A DNA stretch of 64,000 nucleotides from Proteles cristata cristata (GCA_017311185.1 JAESUZ010005169.1:1105001-1169000); one strand, 5' to 3'. Counted from the stretch's first letter, positions 13,372-24,807 are shown. Made by a program: numbers and translations. Notes: generated by a model not told the origin, from the sequence alone.

Positions 13372-13425
<54 letters not shown>
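13372..13425. repeat. (CA)27 microsatellite
   Basis: An uninterrupted CA dinucleotide tract of 54 bp lies within the L1M 5' region. It is the longest pure dinucleotide tract in the window and is therefore probably length-polymorphic. Confidence 0.97.
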
Positions 13426-13426
<1 letters not shown>

Positions 13427-14191
13427 GATTCTATAGGAAGAAGAGGTAGAAAACAGAGAAGAAATATTTGAATAAACAATGGCTAAGAAGTTTTCTAAAA
13501 CTAATTACTATACCAAACCAGAGATCCCCGAATTTAGAGACCTACAAGCAGAGTAAATGTTTCCTCTCTCTTCCACATGTAACTAGATATGTCATGTTCA
13601 AATTGCTAAAATCCAAACATGGAAAGAAAATGTTAAAAGAAAACCAGGGGGAAAGGTCACATTGCAGAGGAACCACATAAAGAATTGTCAGAAATTCATC
13701 AGAAACCATGCAAATATGAAGATGATGAAGCAACATATTAAAATGTTGAAATGAAAAGGAAAACACCACAAAAAACCTTGTCAACCCAGAAATCTCAGTG
13801 CAGCAAAAATATCAAAAGTATCTATCAAAAATGAAGAAGAAATGCAAACTTGCTAGAGAAACAAAAACTGAGAGAGTTCATTGCCAACAATCTTACTCTG
13901 TAAGAAATGTTAAAATAAGTTTTTCAAGAAGAATAAATATGAAAGAGAACTACACACCAATAAAATAAAGAGCATTGGAAATGGAATAAAATTCATTTTA
14001 TTACGTAAATATCCTAAAATGTAACCATCTAATACAGAAATGATAACTATTATTGTTTGTAGCTAATGGAAAAGCAAATATGTGACAAAATATGTGACAC
14101 TGAAGCTTAAGGTTAGGATTTGAAATACACTGCCACAAAGTACTTACAGTACACATAAAATGGTATATTACTTGAAGGTAATTTTAGATTA

Positions 14192-14405
14192 ATTTTTTAT
14201 TTTAAGTTTATTTATTTATTCTGAGAGAGATAGAAGTAGCATGAGCAGGGAATGACAGAGAGAGGGAGAGAGAGAGAACCCCAAGCAGGCTTTGCACTGT
14301 CAGCACAGAGCTCACTGTGGGGCTCAAACTCATGAAACTGTGAGATCATGATGTGAGCCAAAACTGAGAGTCAGATGCTTAACTGACTGAGCCACCCCAG
14401 TGGCC
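14192..14405 (-). mobile_element. SINEC, antisense, old
   Basis: The A-rich tail appears as 'ttttattttaagtttattta', followed by a GA-rich stretch, 'gtcagcacagagctcactg' and the reversed head 'gagccaccccagtggccc'. Diverged positions in the B-box (ctcaaactcatgaaac) suggest an old copy. It sits inside the L1M fragment. Confidence 0.92.
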
Positions 14406-14694
14406 CAATGTTTAATTAATTTAAAAATGTGTAAGCCCTAGAGTAAAATAAATAAATTAATAAATAACATAAGTGTCAATAAAAAAAGGTAAAATTAAAT
14501 AATATCGAGAATGTTCAACTGACGTCAGAAAATATAGGAAAGAAGAAAATTGAAATTAAAAAAGATAGAATAGAAAACATTTAGCAAAAATGATAGATTT
14601 TGAAAAGATATCTAATTGAAAACATGTCAATCAATATAAGAAGGTTAAAAAATTTAAGGATAATCTCAGGAATTTTAGAGTTTTATGTATTCTT

Positions 14695-14909
14695 TTTTAA
14701 AATATATTTTTCATGTTTATTTATTTATTTTGAGAGAGAGAGAGCATGAGGAGGAGAGGGGCAGAGAGAGAGGGGGAGAGAATCTCAAGAAAGCTCCATG
14801 CTGTCATCTTTGAGTCCCATGCGGTGCTTGATCTCAAGAACCATGAGATCATGACCTGAGCCAAGATCAAGAGTCAGACGCTTAAAGGACTGACCTACTC
14901 AGGGGCCCC
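14695..14909 (-). mobile_element. SINEC, antisense, old
   Basis: The order is a tail 'catgtttatttatttatttt', GA-rich repeats, then a diverged head ending 'acctactcaggggcccc'. It marks the right-hand limit of recognisable L1M sequence. Many substitutions across the B-box region indicate age. Confidence 0.9.
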
Positions 14910-15429
14910 AACTTTTATTTTTTCTTATGTAGACTATTCTAATCTTAAATTTTTTCCACACTGAATTGTAGAAATGAATATTTCCTATTACTTCTTAGGT
15001 CAAATTACACCGGAATGTGTGTTTCCTCATATAATATTGGAACAGAGAATTTCATTACATGCAAAATATATTGCTTTAAATAGCATGATTTATATCAAAA
15101 ACTGATATTCAGCAAATATTTATTTAAAAGTCTACTATTTGCAAACTAACTGCAGTCAAATGGTTGGTTGATCCAAGAAAAACAACTGATAAGACTAATG
15201 ATTTGATTAAGTAGACTGGATCAACTGGGGAACTAGGATCCTGTGAAACATCCATCTTTCTCATAGGTAATCACATCAGAGTTTGTGAGAAACTGGTAAT
15301 CCTAGAATCTTTGCAGAAATGTGATTTTTTTAGTATATATTGACTCAGACTATATGAATTTGATTATATGAAGTCCATTTGGATTCATCAACCCCTATTA
15401 ATTTTATTTGAAAATACATTGCAGCCACG
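14910..15429. other. Unique AT-rich sequence, nothing recognised
   Basis: I see no gene, clear repeat or structured element between the SINE at 14909 and the start of L2 homology. Confidence 0.5.
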
Positions 15430-16510
15430 TTCACTCTTCATATTTTATACCCTGGTTTTACCCACCATCATTTTCTATCTGGGCAGTTGCAATACGTCTT
15501 ATTTGATTTGTTTCAACTCCTACCTCATTCCTGTGTAATTCTTTTTCCTTAATGCATCTGGAATTATTTCTTAAAAATTTATTTGAGGTCACCTCACTCC
15601 CCTGCTTAAATTATTAAATTATTTTCCTGTTATGGGAAGAATATAATCCAGACTGCCAACCACCACCCACAGATGCTGCATGATTTGGCCTTACCTACTG
15701 CATCAGTATCATCTTGTGCCTCTGAGTGCTTTTGTCATAGCACTTAAGCCATGCTGCTGGCTTCATATATGTAAAATATGTAAAATAATGAATTGGCTCA
15801 CACACTAATGGTGTAAGTTCCTATCTGAAGGCCAGCAGGCTTCAAACCCAGGAGGAGCCACTGTTTCCACTCAAGTCTAACATTAGGCAGGAGAAAACTG
15901 CCATCCCAACTCCAAGGTAGGAACCAGGGGGAATTTCCTTTTATCAGGTGTGGGTCAGCATTCTGTTCTATTCAGATTTTCAACTGATGGGATGAGGCTC
16001 ACCCACCATAGAGCAAGTAAGCTGCTTTACTTAGTCTATTGATTTAAATGTTAATATAATACAAAAATGCTCTCACCTGGAAAAATGTGAATTACCTGAA
16101 TGAATTAGCCCTGTCATGTTGACATATAAGATAAACCATCACATATTCTCAAGTCAAAGTCTTTCCTATGCCTGGAAAGCTCTTTTGCTAAACCATTATG
16201 GGACACCTTATATTCATCTTTCAGAATCAATTCCTCAGCGAGGACATTCTTGATTCACCAATGTCCCCAAGGTTCTTTAAATTATCCACTCATAGAGTAG
16301 TCTTTGTTTTACTACCATAAACTTTGTTCACCATATAGTTAGGCATTTATTTTTTACTTTATTTGTTTAACATCTACCTTCTTTACTAGACATTAAAATC
16401 CATTAGAACATATACTGCCTTTCTCTTTTTTTCCTCTTCTGATTGCAAATTGTCAATATCTGGTATATGGTATACATTCAGTAAATAGATATGGAAAAAT
16501 TAAATAGCCA
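15430..16510 (+). mobile_element. L2 LINE 3' end, split by an LTR
   Basis: Two sense L2 parts flank an insertion. The left part (15430-15770) has 'cactcccctgcttaaatt', 'aatataatccagactgcca' and 'catgatttggccttacct'. The right part (16145-16510) has 'tctttcagaatcaattcctc', 'tagacattaaaatccatta' and the closing 'cattcagtaaatagatatgg' that mirrors the L2 tail. It is non-coding and highly diverged. Confidence 0.65.
15778..16142 (-). mobile_element. Ancient LTR (ERVL-type) inside L2, antisense
   Basis: The block runs from 'tgaattggctcacacac' through 'tctattcagattttcaactg', 'tgggatgaggctcacccacc' and 'gatttaaatgttaatata' to 'aaaccatcaca'. In reverse it begins TGTGATGGTT, as expected for an LTR start. 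I recognise the pattern as a common ERVL-class LTR (MLT2-like), but the exact family is uncertain. No internal viral sequence accompanies it. Confidence 0.5.
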
Positions 16511-16589
16511 GCAAGACCATTACAAAAGAGAGAATGTGCTATTCATGGCTCATTTACCTTCAGATTCAATCCCTGCTTTGCCCTGTTTC

Positions 16590-17235
16590 ATTCTTATTAT
16601 TGGGTCTGTCTACAGACTGCATCTTTCCAAACTCTGCTGTATACTGGCTAGCTTTGGCCAATAGGAACCACTAACCAGAGGTGAATAGCTAGGAGGAAGT
16701 AAGCAATCAATGTGTCTGTCTCCTTTTGCACTTCTCTCATAGCCTTTCCTCTTTGAGGCAGGATCTCTGTGGTTCTGGTTTAAATTTTTTTTTAATGGTT
16801 TTTATTTATCTCTAGGAGAGAGAGAGAGACAGCGTGAGTAGGGGAGAGTCAGAGAGAGAGGGAGTCACAGACTGAAACAGGCTCCAGGCTCTGAGCTGGC
16901 AGTCAGCACAGAGCCCGACGCGGGGCTCGAACCCACAAACTGCGAGATCATGACCCAAGCGAAAGTCAGACGCTTAACCGACTAAGCCACCCAGGCGCCC
17001 CTCTATGGTTCTGGTTTAAACTGGATATAGCCTCAGCTTCAGTAACACCAGCTCATCAACTACCACTCTGGCCTGGAGTACATAGCAGTTTTCCACTGTT
17101 GCCAGACTCTGGATTGCCCCGCTGTCCTCTGATTTGCATGTAAGCTCTCCTAACGTGTTTCTCATCTTAAATTCCCTTGATTTGAAACCAGTACAAGTTT
17201 ATGTCTCCAAGACAACACTCTGGCTGGTACAGGAA
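16590..17235 (+). repeat. Ancient interspersed repeat of unresolved family, split by SINE
   Basis: The parts at 16600-16764 ('ctttccaaactctgctgta', 'agctttggccaataggaacc') and 17021-17235 ('actgttgccagactctgga', 'gacaacactctggctggta') read as halves of one old mammalian interspersed repeat separated by a SINEC. I cannot assign the family. It has no coding content. Confidence 0.4.
16765..17020 (-). mobile_element. SINEC, antisense, with 20-bp TSD
   Basis: The body spans 16785-17000. The flanking repeats 'ctctgtggttctggtttaaa' and 'ctctatggttctggtttaaa' differ at one of 20 sites. The reversed head 'gccacccaggcgcccc' and the B-box 'gctcgaacccacaaac' are well preserved, and the tail is T-rich at the left. 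This is a recent insertion. Confidence 0.97.
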
Positions 17236-17483
17236 TATTGGGTTCTTTGTCTTCAACTGTCAAGTCCTATTGGAAAAAAGATGAAAGAACAACAAGCCTT
17301 TGAATAAAGGTATCAGTGCGGGAATGTTGTTTGATGCTGACCTCTTACTACAGTGCTTCTAAAGTGTGTCACCGTATGAACCAAGTCTTATAGGCTGAAA
17401 TATGGTTTGAAATGCTCCAGCCAGATAGAGTGGGTCTTAACGCAAGTCTTTCTAAATTCTCCAGAATATTAAAAGGAGTTACA

Positions 17484-17935
17484 TTCGTTTGCTAGGCCTG
17501 CCATAGCAACATAGCACAAAGTAGGTGACTTAAAGTAACATCAATTTATTATCTCACCGTGCTGGTGGCTAGAAGTAAGAAACCAAGGTGTTAGTAGGTC
17601 CCTACTCTCTTTAAAGGCTCTGAGGGATCCTCACTTGCTAGTTCCAGCTTCTGATGGCCCCAGGCACTCCCTTGCTTGCGGCAGCCTAACTCCTATCTCT
17701 CTTTCTATCTTCATACAGCCATTTTCCCTTTGCATGTGTGTGCCTGTGTCCGCATTTTCTTCTTCTTATAAGCACGTCAACCATATTGGGTTAGGGCCCT
17801 CATTGGATTAATGTCCTCATCTTAACTTGATTACTTCTAAAAAGACCCTATTTCCAAATAAGAAAGGTTCAGTCACAAGTACTAGGGTTAAGATTTCAAC
17901 ATATCTTTTGGGAGGATACAATTCAATCCATAAGA
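17484..17935 (-). mobile_element. MLT1-type MaLR LTR, antisense
   Basis: This is a solo LTR of the mammalian MaLR family read backwards. In order it has 'gtttgctaggcctgccat', 'taacatcaatttattatc', 'ctagttccagcttctgatgg', 'cttcttcttataagcacg', 'cctcatcttaacttgatta', 'ccctatttccaaataag' and 'gggaggatacaattcaatcc'. All blocks are in the expected antisense order over about 450 bp. There is no internal region. Confidence 0.75.
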
Positions 17936-18524
17936 GGAAGGATGTGGATGTTCTAAGATCTTTCTTTCTGTTCCTTCCTTGTGATACCCATTGGTCTTCC
18001 AGCTTCCAAAGCTACTGTCCAGTATATGGAGGAAGGCATGTTTTTCCCCTAAATTTCTTCTCTAGGTCTTTGTCATTAATAAGCACTTCCTGAAAGTCCT
18101 CCATGAAAATTGTAAGAACTGGTATTTTGAATAGGGAATCAAAAATACGAGGACCCCTTGGCCTGTAGCAGTCCATGTGTGCAACCCTTCTGCCCGGCTT
18201 GACCATACTATATCATGCTGCCCACTCCAAACCTGTTTACTGCCAGGCAACTACATTTATTGAACCTTTCATAGGGGCTGAAAAATAGCCACCTAATTGC
18301 AGTGTCTGGCAGGTACAGCCCACACTGTAAACTTCTTAGTGATTCAGCAGTTCACACTGTAAAATATCAGAGTCAATGCTGAAAAAGACAATATTCTGTT
18401 GGCTTCCTGGAAATCCTGACCTCAAATCCCCTTCTAACATTTTTTGACCTACAGGGAATTAATTTACTATCTCTAAACATAGCCCCAAATACATTATTTT
18501 AAGATCTATTATTTACTGTACTGG

Positions 18525-18599
18525 TTAGCAAGCTTTTATCTCTTATTTATGATCAGGTAAGTTTTAATTAGAAATAGGTTGGAAGTCATCCAAGCTAGG
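18525..18599 (+). repeat. Diverged duplicate segment, copy 1
   Basis: This shares 'ctcttatttatgatcaggt', then 'ttttaatt.gaa.taggttgga' and 'agccaag'-like spacing, with 22512-22585, in the same orientation and without large gaps. It could be two copies of an unlisted old repeat or a local duplication. Confidence 0.6.
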
Positions 18600-19526
18600 T
18601 GGGTACTGTGGTCCCTGTTGTAAATTGATCTTACAAACACCTGCTTGTTGTGTGAAGTTATGCAAAATCATCCTTGAGCTGTTGCTTTTTCTTTTTTTTC
18701 CTCCTTTCATTTTTAAACTTTTGAAGCACTGTGGAACTTGCCAATTAAGTCAAGAAAGCATAAATAAATCTCTCTGAATTTGAAACAGATAGAAGAATCT
18801 TTGTTGAAAGCATAGTTCTCTTGACTAAATTATAATTAATCATTTTCATGTCTTCGGAGGGTTTTTTATTGTTTTTACCCACAATGTGCTTGACCGAAAG
18901 AGTGTTAACCTGGTCTTAATAAATAAAAAAACAGGAAGTTGAACTCCCATAACCTAAAGGTAGGGGCCAGATAGAGGGATAGAAAAGTTGTAAAAACAAA
19001 AACAAAACAAAACAGGTCATAAATATTTTTAAATGCCTCTGGCCTGAAGTTCATATATTTAGAGCATGTTTGGTGTAAAACATTTTCTTCTTTATTCTGT
19101 AATACTGTTATGGAGTGGATATTTCTAGTTCCTTCATGTGATTTTGGAAACAGTGACTAAATGGTTTGGATTGAAAGGTTTCTGGAAGGCCAAGTTAAGT
19201 CATTAAGTCTAATTGCTATTTGACTCTTTTTTTTTATTATTATTATTATGCATGTGTTGGTGACTCTATGTGGTTATTTTATTTGATCCAAAACAGTGTG
19301 ACTTGAGAAAATCTGAATTTCAGTGTTGAAATAGTCATTCTTTGCATATACATTTGACTCACAATTATATGAGCTAATAGAGAGGAACAGTTGCATGATT
19401 GATTCAAAGAAAAAGAGATTATTCACAGTTGTCTTCAGATTGTATTTTATCACTTTTTGCTGCAGCAGAATTGCCTTACTCATTCTGTCTTGCTCCAGCT
19501 ATTCAGTGAGCTTATGCTGGTTCGTT

Positions 19527-19551
19527 GGGGGCGGGGGGGTGGGGTGGGGGG
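19527..19551 (+). other. G-quadruplex-like G-tract cluster
   Basis: Four G runs of 5, 7, 4 and 6 bases are separated by single bases C, T and T. This satisfies the simple four-run G4 rule with very short loops and stands out in AT-rich surroundings. No CpG island or promoter motif is nearby. Confidence 0.75.
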
Positions 19552-19864
19552 CTGTCATGGTGGTTCTGCTAGGTGGCCTAAGCTGGAAATTAAATATTTC
19601 TCACAAATAAAACAAAAGGACTACAAAGGTAAAATATAATACTTTAAATTTTACCTTTCCTCTAGTTAATTTCTGCAATAATAGAATAATGATCATGAGG
19701 GCAGCTTTCATGCTTAGCTTTGCCCTTCCATTAGCTGAATCTTTCCCTTTGGCCCTGAGATGGTTATAATTCCTCATGGGAAGTCAAGCAAAATGACAGT
19801 TTAGAACACATAATGGGCCTATTGCAGAAGAATGGTTGCATCTATTGAGATATTTGATGGAAAT

Positions 19865-19985
19865 TGCCTGTGGATATTTAGATAAGTAGCTTTGATCTCT
19901 TTGTGTCTATTTCTTGATCTGTAAAATGGGAATAAAGTTCTTCCCTGTTAGGTGCTCGGGACTGTTTTAAATCAAACCAATTATT
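19865..19985 (+). repeat. MIR fragment (sense)
   Basis: The sense MIR core is seen in 'ttgatctgtaaaatgggaat', preceded by a degenerate 'tgtgtctatttc' and followed by 'ggtgctcgggactgtttt'. It is truncated at both ends. Confidence 0.55.
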
Positions 19986-21170
19986 AGCTTTGTCAAATGT
20001 AATCCATACTATAAATTTAAGGAAAAACAACTACAGAAGAAGATGTTCTATCACTAAGAGAACATAAGCCTAGGGTAAAAACTCTTAGATTCCATGTATC
20101 ATGATGCTAAACATACAAGTATTTGACTCCCTTTGAATCACTGTGACTTTAAGAGTTGAAACATAAGGTGAGTTTTTTACTTACTAATCTTCCTCCCTTA
20201 GGCCATTTCAGCAGTGTCTTTTATTTAGATATTGTCCCACAATCATTTCTAGTTTGAAAAGGGAGGAATATGATGTTTTAAATTTCAAATGAGAGAGAAA
20301 ACTTGGTAACAATATATGGTTATTTCTATTGTGATCAGAGGACTTTCTGAAAAACTTTAAAACCATTCATTCTCTTACTTATAAATTAATGTTTATTGTT
20401 CATTCAATTAGTTAATGTATGGCGTATATATTTTTAAATTAGAGAAAAATTGTTAAGTACCAGACAGTGATGGAAAATGGTATTATAGTAATATAGTTGA
20501 CTTGGATAGTAACATGAAATATGTGACCACATAAAGTGTTAAACCAAGGATAGCACAAAATGGAATATAGTTGTCTATCATTGATAAGATGCACCAAGTG
20601 TTATGAGTTAGAGGGAAAAGACTTGCAATGGGTGGAATTGGAAATAGGCTTTGAAAGACAAGTGGGAAGTCTGATTTTCAAGACTTTATGTAACACATTA
20701 AAGAGTGTGGAATTTGTGTTATTGTTACTAGTAAGCTATTACTGTTTTGTGAATAGGATATTATTTTACTCATCTGCAAATAAAATTAAATGTAGATTTA
20801 CTCTACAAATATGATTTGGGTGAAGGAAGGATAGAGAAGAAACAGTGAAATAATCTGATAGAAGAACTAAATAGATGAACATGCTATAAACATAGTAGAG
20901 GAAAAAATCTAGTAAGAATAGAGGAGACTGCTACACATAGCAAAACCAGTAATTTCTGTTGATTGATTGATTAATAACTAAATGACTTAAAAAAAAAAGT
21001 GACATAAGCATTTAAAACTATTTTGATATCAAGGAGATTCAAAGGCCCCAGACTTTAAAGTCTCCTTTTCTTATTTTTTCTTATCCACAAGTCCTTCTCT
21101 TTTTATTTACGCTCTCCTTCCAAAGCTTATTGTGTAAATAAATATAGTAGCTTATACTTGTTAAAATAAT
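19986..21170. other. Unique AT-rich sequence, nothing recognised
   Basis: No gene or clear repeat is seen. The 84-aa frame at 20560-20814 has no recognisable motif and no splice context, so I treat it as chance. Confidence 0.5.
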
Positions 21171-21171
21171 A

Positions 21172-21560
21172 GTTCTGATAGGCTGGTTTCTGCTCTGATA
21201 ACAAATAATCCTAAATATTAGTGACCTAACTAAAAAAAAAAAAAATTCTTCATTACTCCTATTTTGCAGTGGAACTGTGTAAGTCGATAGGGTAGCCAGC
21301 CTCTAGATCTTGCCCCAGCATTCCAGGTTACTTTGGTCCAATAGCATAGTTCATGCCAATATATAAATATTCCAGTGATTACTATGAAAAGAGAGATTTT
21401 TAGATTGGCTCTAAGATATGTCTGCTTGTAAAAGACACACTCTACTTCAGTTTATATTTCATTAGCCAAAGAAAGTTATGCAGCCACACCTAAATTCAAG
21501 GAGGGATTAGTACAGTCCTCTGTTTATACTGGAAGAAGAACTAGAAATACTGGTGAAGAG
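21172..21560 (-). repeat. Old interspersed repeat, family unresolved
   Basis: 'ctgctctgataacaaataat', 'tagtgacctaacta' plus an A run, then 'tttcattagccaaagaaagt', 'gcagccacacctaaattca' and a closing 'ctagaaatactggtgaa' follow the order of a common mammalian repeat I recognise by pattern but cannot name with confidence. It is non-coding. Confidence 0.4.
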
Positions 21561-21574
21561 TATTCGTGTCCATC

Positions 21575-21830
21575 ATTAACACTTATTACATGTCAGTAAC
21601 TGTTCTAAAATAAATTGTATGAATCATGTATATATACATGCATTAATTAGCATAGCCATTCTTTTACATAGGGACAAATTATGTGCACCCTCTGCAGATG
21701 AGGAAACTTAGCGAGATATTGAATAGTGTTCTACTAATTCAAAGAGAAAAATGGGTATGTTCCTAGACAATATGGCTGCAGAGTGTATCCCTTAGCTATG
21801 ACTACTCTTAAGCCATTACTTCTCCAAGTA
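21575..21830 (-). repeat. MIR (antisense), with internal AT expansion
   Basis: 'cacttattacatgtcagtaa', 'cattcttttacatagggac', 'tgcagatgaggaaactta' and 'ctactaattcaaag' follow antisense MIR order. An AT-rich stretch (atgtatatatacatgc) separates the first two blocks. Confidence 0.55.
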
Positions 21831-22067
21831 GTATTTGGATTATAAAGGAAACAAAACCTTAAACTAAAATAAATTAAATGCTAGCAAATAGAAAGTTGTG
21901 GTTCTCTGTGAGGAAAATTATAATGGCTATAAGTGCTTGCCCATTTTCAATAAATCCTGCCATGGAGGAAATTTCTGCTCAATCTTCATTGTAAAACTTA
22001 GTTCTCAGATGCAGAACAGAACAGAATTCAACTGTTAAAATATAAAAAGTGTGAGGTATTGGAATAT

Positions 22068-22145
22068 TTTAAAGAAAACAAATAAATAGAAAGAAAGAAA
22101 GAAAACAAAAGAGAAAAGAAAAGAAAAGAAGAAAACAAATAATTC
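22068..22145. repeat. GAAA-rich polypurine tract
   Basis: About 75 bp are almost entirely A and G, with irregular GAAA/AAAGA units (for example 'agaaagaaagaaagaaaac'). It is low-complexity sequence. Confidence 0.8.
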
Positions 22146-22511
22146 TAAAGGTAGTCATCTGTTTTGTCAGGTTAAGAAAGAGAAAAAAAGCCAATTATCA
22201 CATCAAAATTATATGGAGAAAAGAAATAACAGAAAAAAATACTATTTTTCCCCATATATTGTTCTTTCCCAGGGATAGTTGGTTTTATGTTAAACATTGT
22301 GAAAGGAAGTGGTTTAAGGAAGTCTCAGTTTATTTAGGAAAACAGAAAAAAAGTAGACTTGTAAAATGATAATAAATGCAAAATAGTATTATGAATAAAT
22401 CATTTTGTGACATTATACTTGGGGGCTTCATCATTCAGGAAAGGCATATGCTGTCCAAGAAATATAGCCTCCAGAGTACATCATTTTAAGATGGAGTATT
22501 TAGTGAGCACA

Positions 22512-22585
22512 TTAGCAAAGCTTAGTCTCTTATTTATGATCAGGTTGGTTTTAATTGGAAGTAGGCTGGAAGGCAGCCAGGCAAG
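22512..22585 (+). repeat. Diverged duplicate segment, copy 2
   Basis: This is the partner of 18525-18599. The core 'ctcttatttatgatcaggtt' is shared and followed by 'ggttttaattggaagtaggc'. Outside about 75 bp the similarity fades. Both copies lie in sequence with no named repeat. Confidence 0.6.
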
Positions 22586-22904
22586 TAGCTGTGGCCATTG
22601 GATTTCTTAGAACTCTGTAATATTGCTCTTTGAAAAATCTGTACAAACTCCTAGATATGGGCAAGATATAATCAGATGTCTTGAAAATCAGATCAGCATT
22701 TTCTTTTCATAAAAAATCTAATCCAAAGGACAACTTTAATTTAGAGAGGATGTAAAAGTTCATCAGAGAAAAAGAATATGGCCAAAAGAAGGAGAGATAT
22801 GTATTTTCTGATTATCCTCAGTGAAGGAGTTGAGAGTCTGAATGTGTGAACTTCTCCTCTTTAACTATATGTAATATTACAGCAATAGGATAACGAGAAG
22901 CTAC

Positions 22905-23381
22905 AAGGCATCACAACCACCCCCCACCCTGTAAAGACTCTTATGACAGTACTAAAAAGCATCCCATCAACCCCTACTGGTTCCAAGAAATGGTTGGCTA
23001 CAGAAAACACTCTGCCCTAACATTGATCAATCTTCCCGCTTTTGAAATGCCCCCAGACTGTTTAATTGCTCTCTTGCAGCCAACCATGGGCAACCAGGTG
23101 TTCCAGAACACCAATCAGGAAATCTCTCCACTTCTAAAAATCCCATTGCCAAGAGCACTTGCCAATCAGAGATCGTCTCAGTATTTCTTCTTTTTGGCCT
23201 TGAAAAACTTACGCTCCCTTCTAACACTTTGGAATCTCTGTTGAAATGAAAGTGATGCAAGACAGATACTCTGGCAGTAAGTTTATAAATATAGAGCCTT
23301 TGTTAATGTTGTTGCCGTCTTACTTTTGTCTTCGACAGTTGTCCCAGTGCCACACTTGGATCCTGCCAGACCGACTTGTAA
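22905..23381 (+). mobile_element. 5' LTR-like block of the ERV remnant
   Basis: About 475 bp, locally GC-richer, runs from near 'catcacaaccacccc' to 'gacttgtaatgca', the last CA falling 8 bases before the primer-binding-site-like TGGGGGCTC. The body has 'aaccaatcaggaaatc'-like words common in carnivore class I LTRs. The 84-aa frame at 22990-23244 is within the LTR and has no protein signature. Confidence 0.45.
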
Positions 23382-24807
23382 TGCAGACTTGGGGGCTCTT
23401 GAGCAGGAGCAGTCCCCACCCAGGTCCCTTAAACTACAACTGCTCCTTCAGTCACCCAAAACGGTAAGTTTTCTTCACTGGGCCACTCTCTTTGAATAAG
23501 GGTTCCTCAGCTGTTTACTTTCTTTGTACATTCCTGGGTATTTGCATTTGTTGGAAGTTTCCTGTTTTGATTTACATCCTTGGTAGCTTGCCTCTGCCTG
23601 CTGTATCTTTAAATGTTGTAGAAACATAAGAAGGAGAGAGTCTCAAGGTAAGAGTCTGTTGTTCCCACCAACTCCCAGGCTGAGGTTTTTGTGATTTTCT
23701 CCATATCTGTGTCCCCTGAGGGAAAAAACAAACAAAGACCACTTTGCTGTTGAACACCAATAAAACTGGATGAGATTCTCCTCCCATTCTGACTATTCAT
23801 TCCAAGAGCTTAGTGTCAGTCCACAAAGAGTATTCCTGGTGATGGTGGGGTGAGATATATATTGCCAAATCTGTATTTAGAGGCAATTAACTTTTAGTTC
23901 AGGTACTTGAGACACAAAACACACCACGTAACTACTTTCCACTTACTATGAGCAGCTCTCATGGGTTCTGCTTAATGTAAACCTCCTCCACCTCAGAAAT
24001 TTCCTGCTTTCCATATGCGATATTACAGTGCTAACTCTTGTCCCTATTTCTGTAAGTGGCACAATTTCACCAGTGCCATTTAGGGAAGTGAAGTGGGTCT
24101 CCAATGCCACTTTGATAAACATTTAATTTAGCAACTATTATTCATTTGAGAGATGTCTTAGGAGAAAGGGAAATAAAGTTTCTTTGCTGGCCCAATGGCC
24201 TAATTATTAATTGGTATATTGAAGCTTCCAAGTAAAATCCCAACTCCAAATTAACTTCTCTATAAGGTTCATTGGCCAATGTTAGAAAAGGTTTTGATGA
24301 TATTAAATAAGGGACATTTTTCCCCGTTAAAACCACACCCCTGTGTATACCTCAAACTTCCTTGTACCCTGTACTCATTCTCACTGAATACCTTCAGGAC
24401 TACCTTTTCCCTCTCTGTTTCCTGAAAATTTCTCTCACAAGCTTCCTACCACTTTCGTCTGCAAATTCCCTTTATGAATCCACACAGGTCATGAACTTAG
24501 AACATCTTCACAGTTGAATTTAAACCTTGGTCCTAGGCTTAGCTAAGAAGGCTCTTTGGGGATTTTCCTAAGCCTCAGAAATACAGACAGCTAGTCAGTG
24601 GGCAACTTAGACTCCTCTAAAGGACTTTGGCCTACCTGACTTTTGTCAATTAATCCACGTATTAGTTAGCACCTCAAATGCCAGCTGTGGCCAACTTGAA
24701 ACACTTCCTTGCTGAAAATCTATAGCCCTCACTCAAAAACTACACTACCCTTACTACCCCCAATATTCTAGAAAGATTAATAAGAACCAGTGACATTCTT
24801 GAGTTAA

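Larger units (their letters stand above)
11900..14692 (+). mobile_element. Old L1 (L1M) 5' UTR region, 3'-truncated
   Basis: The blocks follow the order of ancestral L1M 5' regions. An early GC-richer part runs 11980-12560 ('aacctcaccctgacatagta', 'ataaggccagcacaactc'). Next is the '...gaaccatgcaaatatgaag / cttactctgtaagaaatg' part at 13440-13940. Last is the 'attacttgaaggtaatttta / gtaagccctagagtaaa' part at 14165-14660. It is interrupted by SINEs at 12971-13172 and 14192-14405 and by a CA microsatellite at 13372. Recognisable L1 stops near 14690 without ORF1 or ORF2. Small frames such as 11951-12196 are 5' UTR noise. Confidence 0.7.
17936..19880. other. Mostly unique sequence; G-rich tract and one duplicated segment
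   Basis: No gene is supported. It includes copy 1 of a diverged duplication (18525-18599), an (ATT)n run near 19237-19250 and the G4-like tract at 19527-19551. The overlapping antisense frames at 18012-18250 have no domain. Confidence 0.5.

Noticed and set aside
13372..13425. CRISPR-like or tandem array
   Set aside because: It is a simple CA microsatellite. No direct repeats with unique spacers occur anywhere in the window.
22990..23244. 84-aa frame on +
   Set aside because: It lies inside the LTR-like block and shows no protein family signature.
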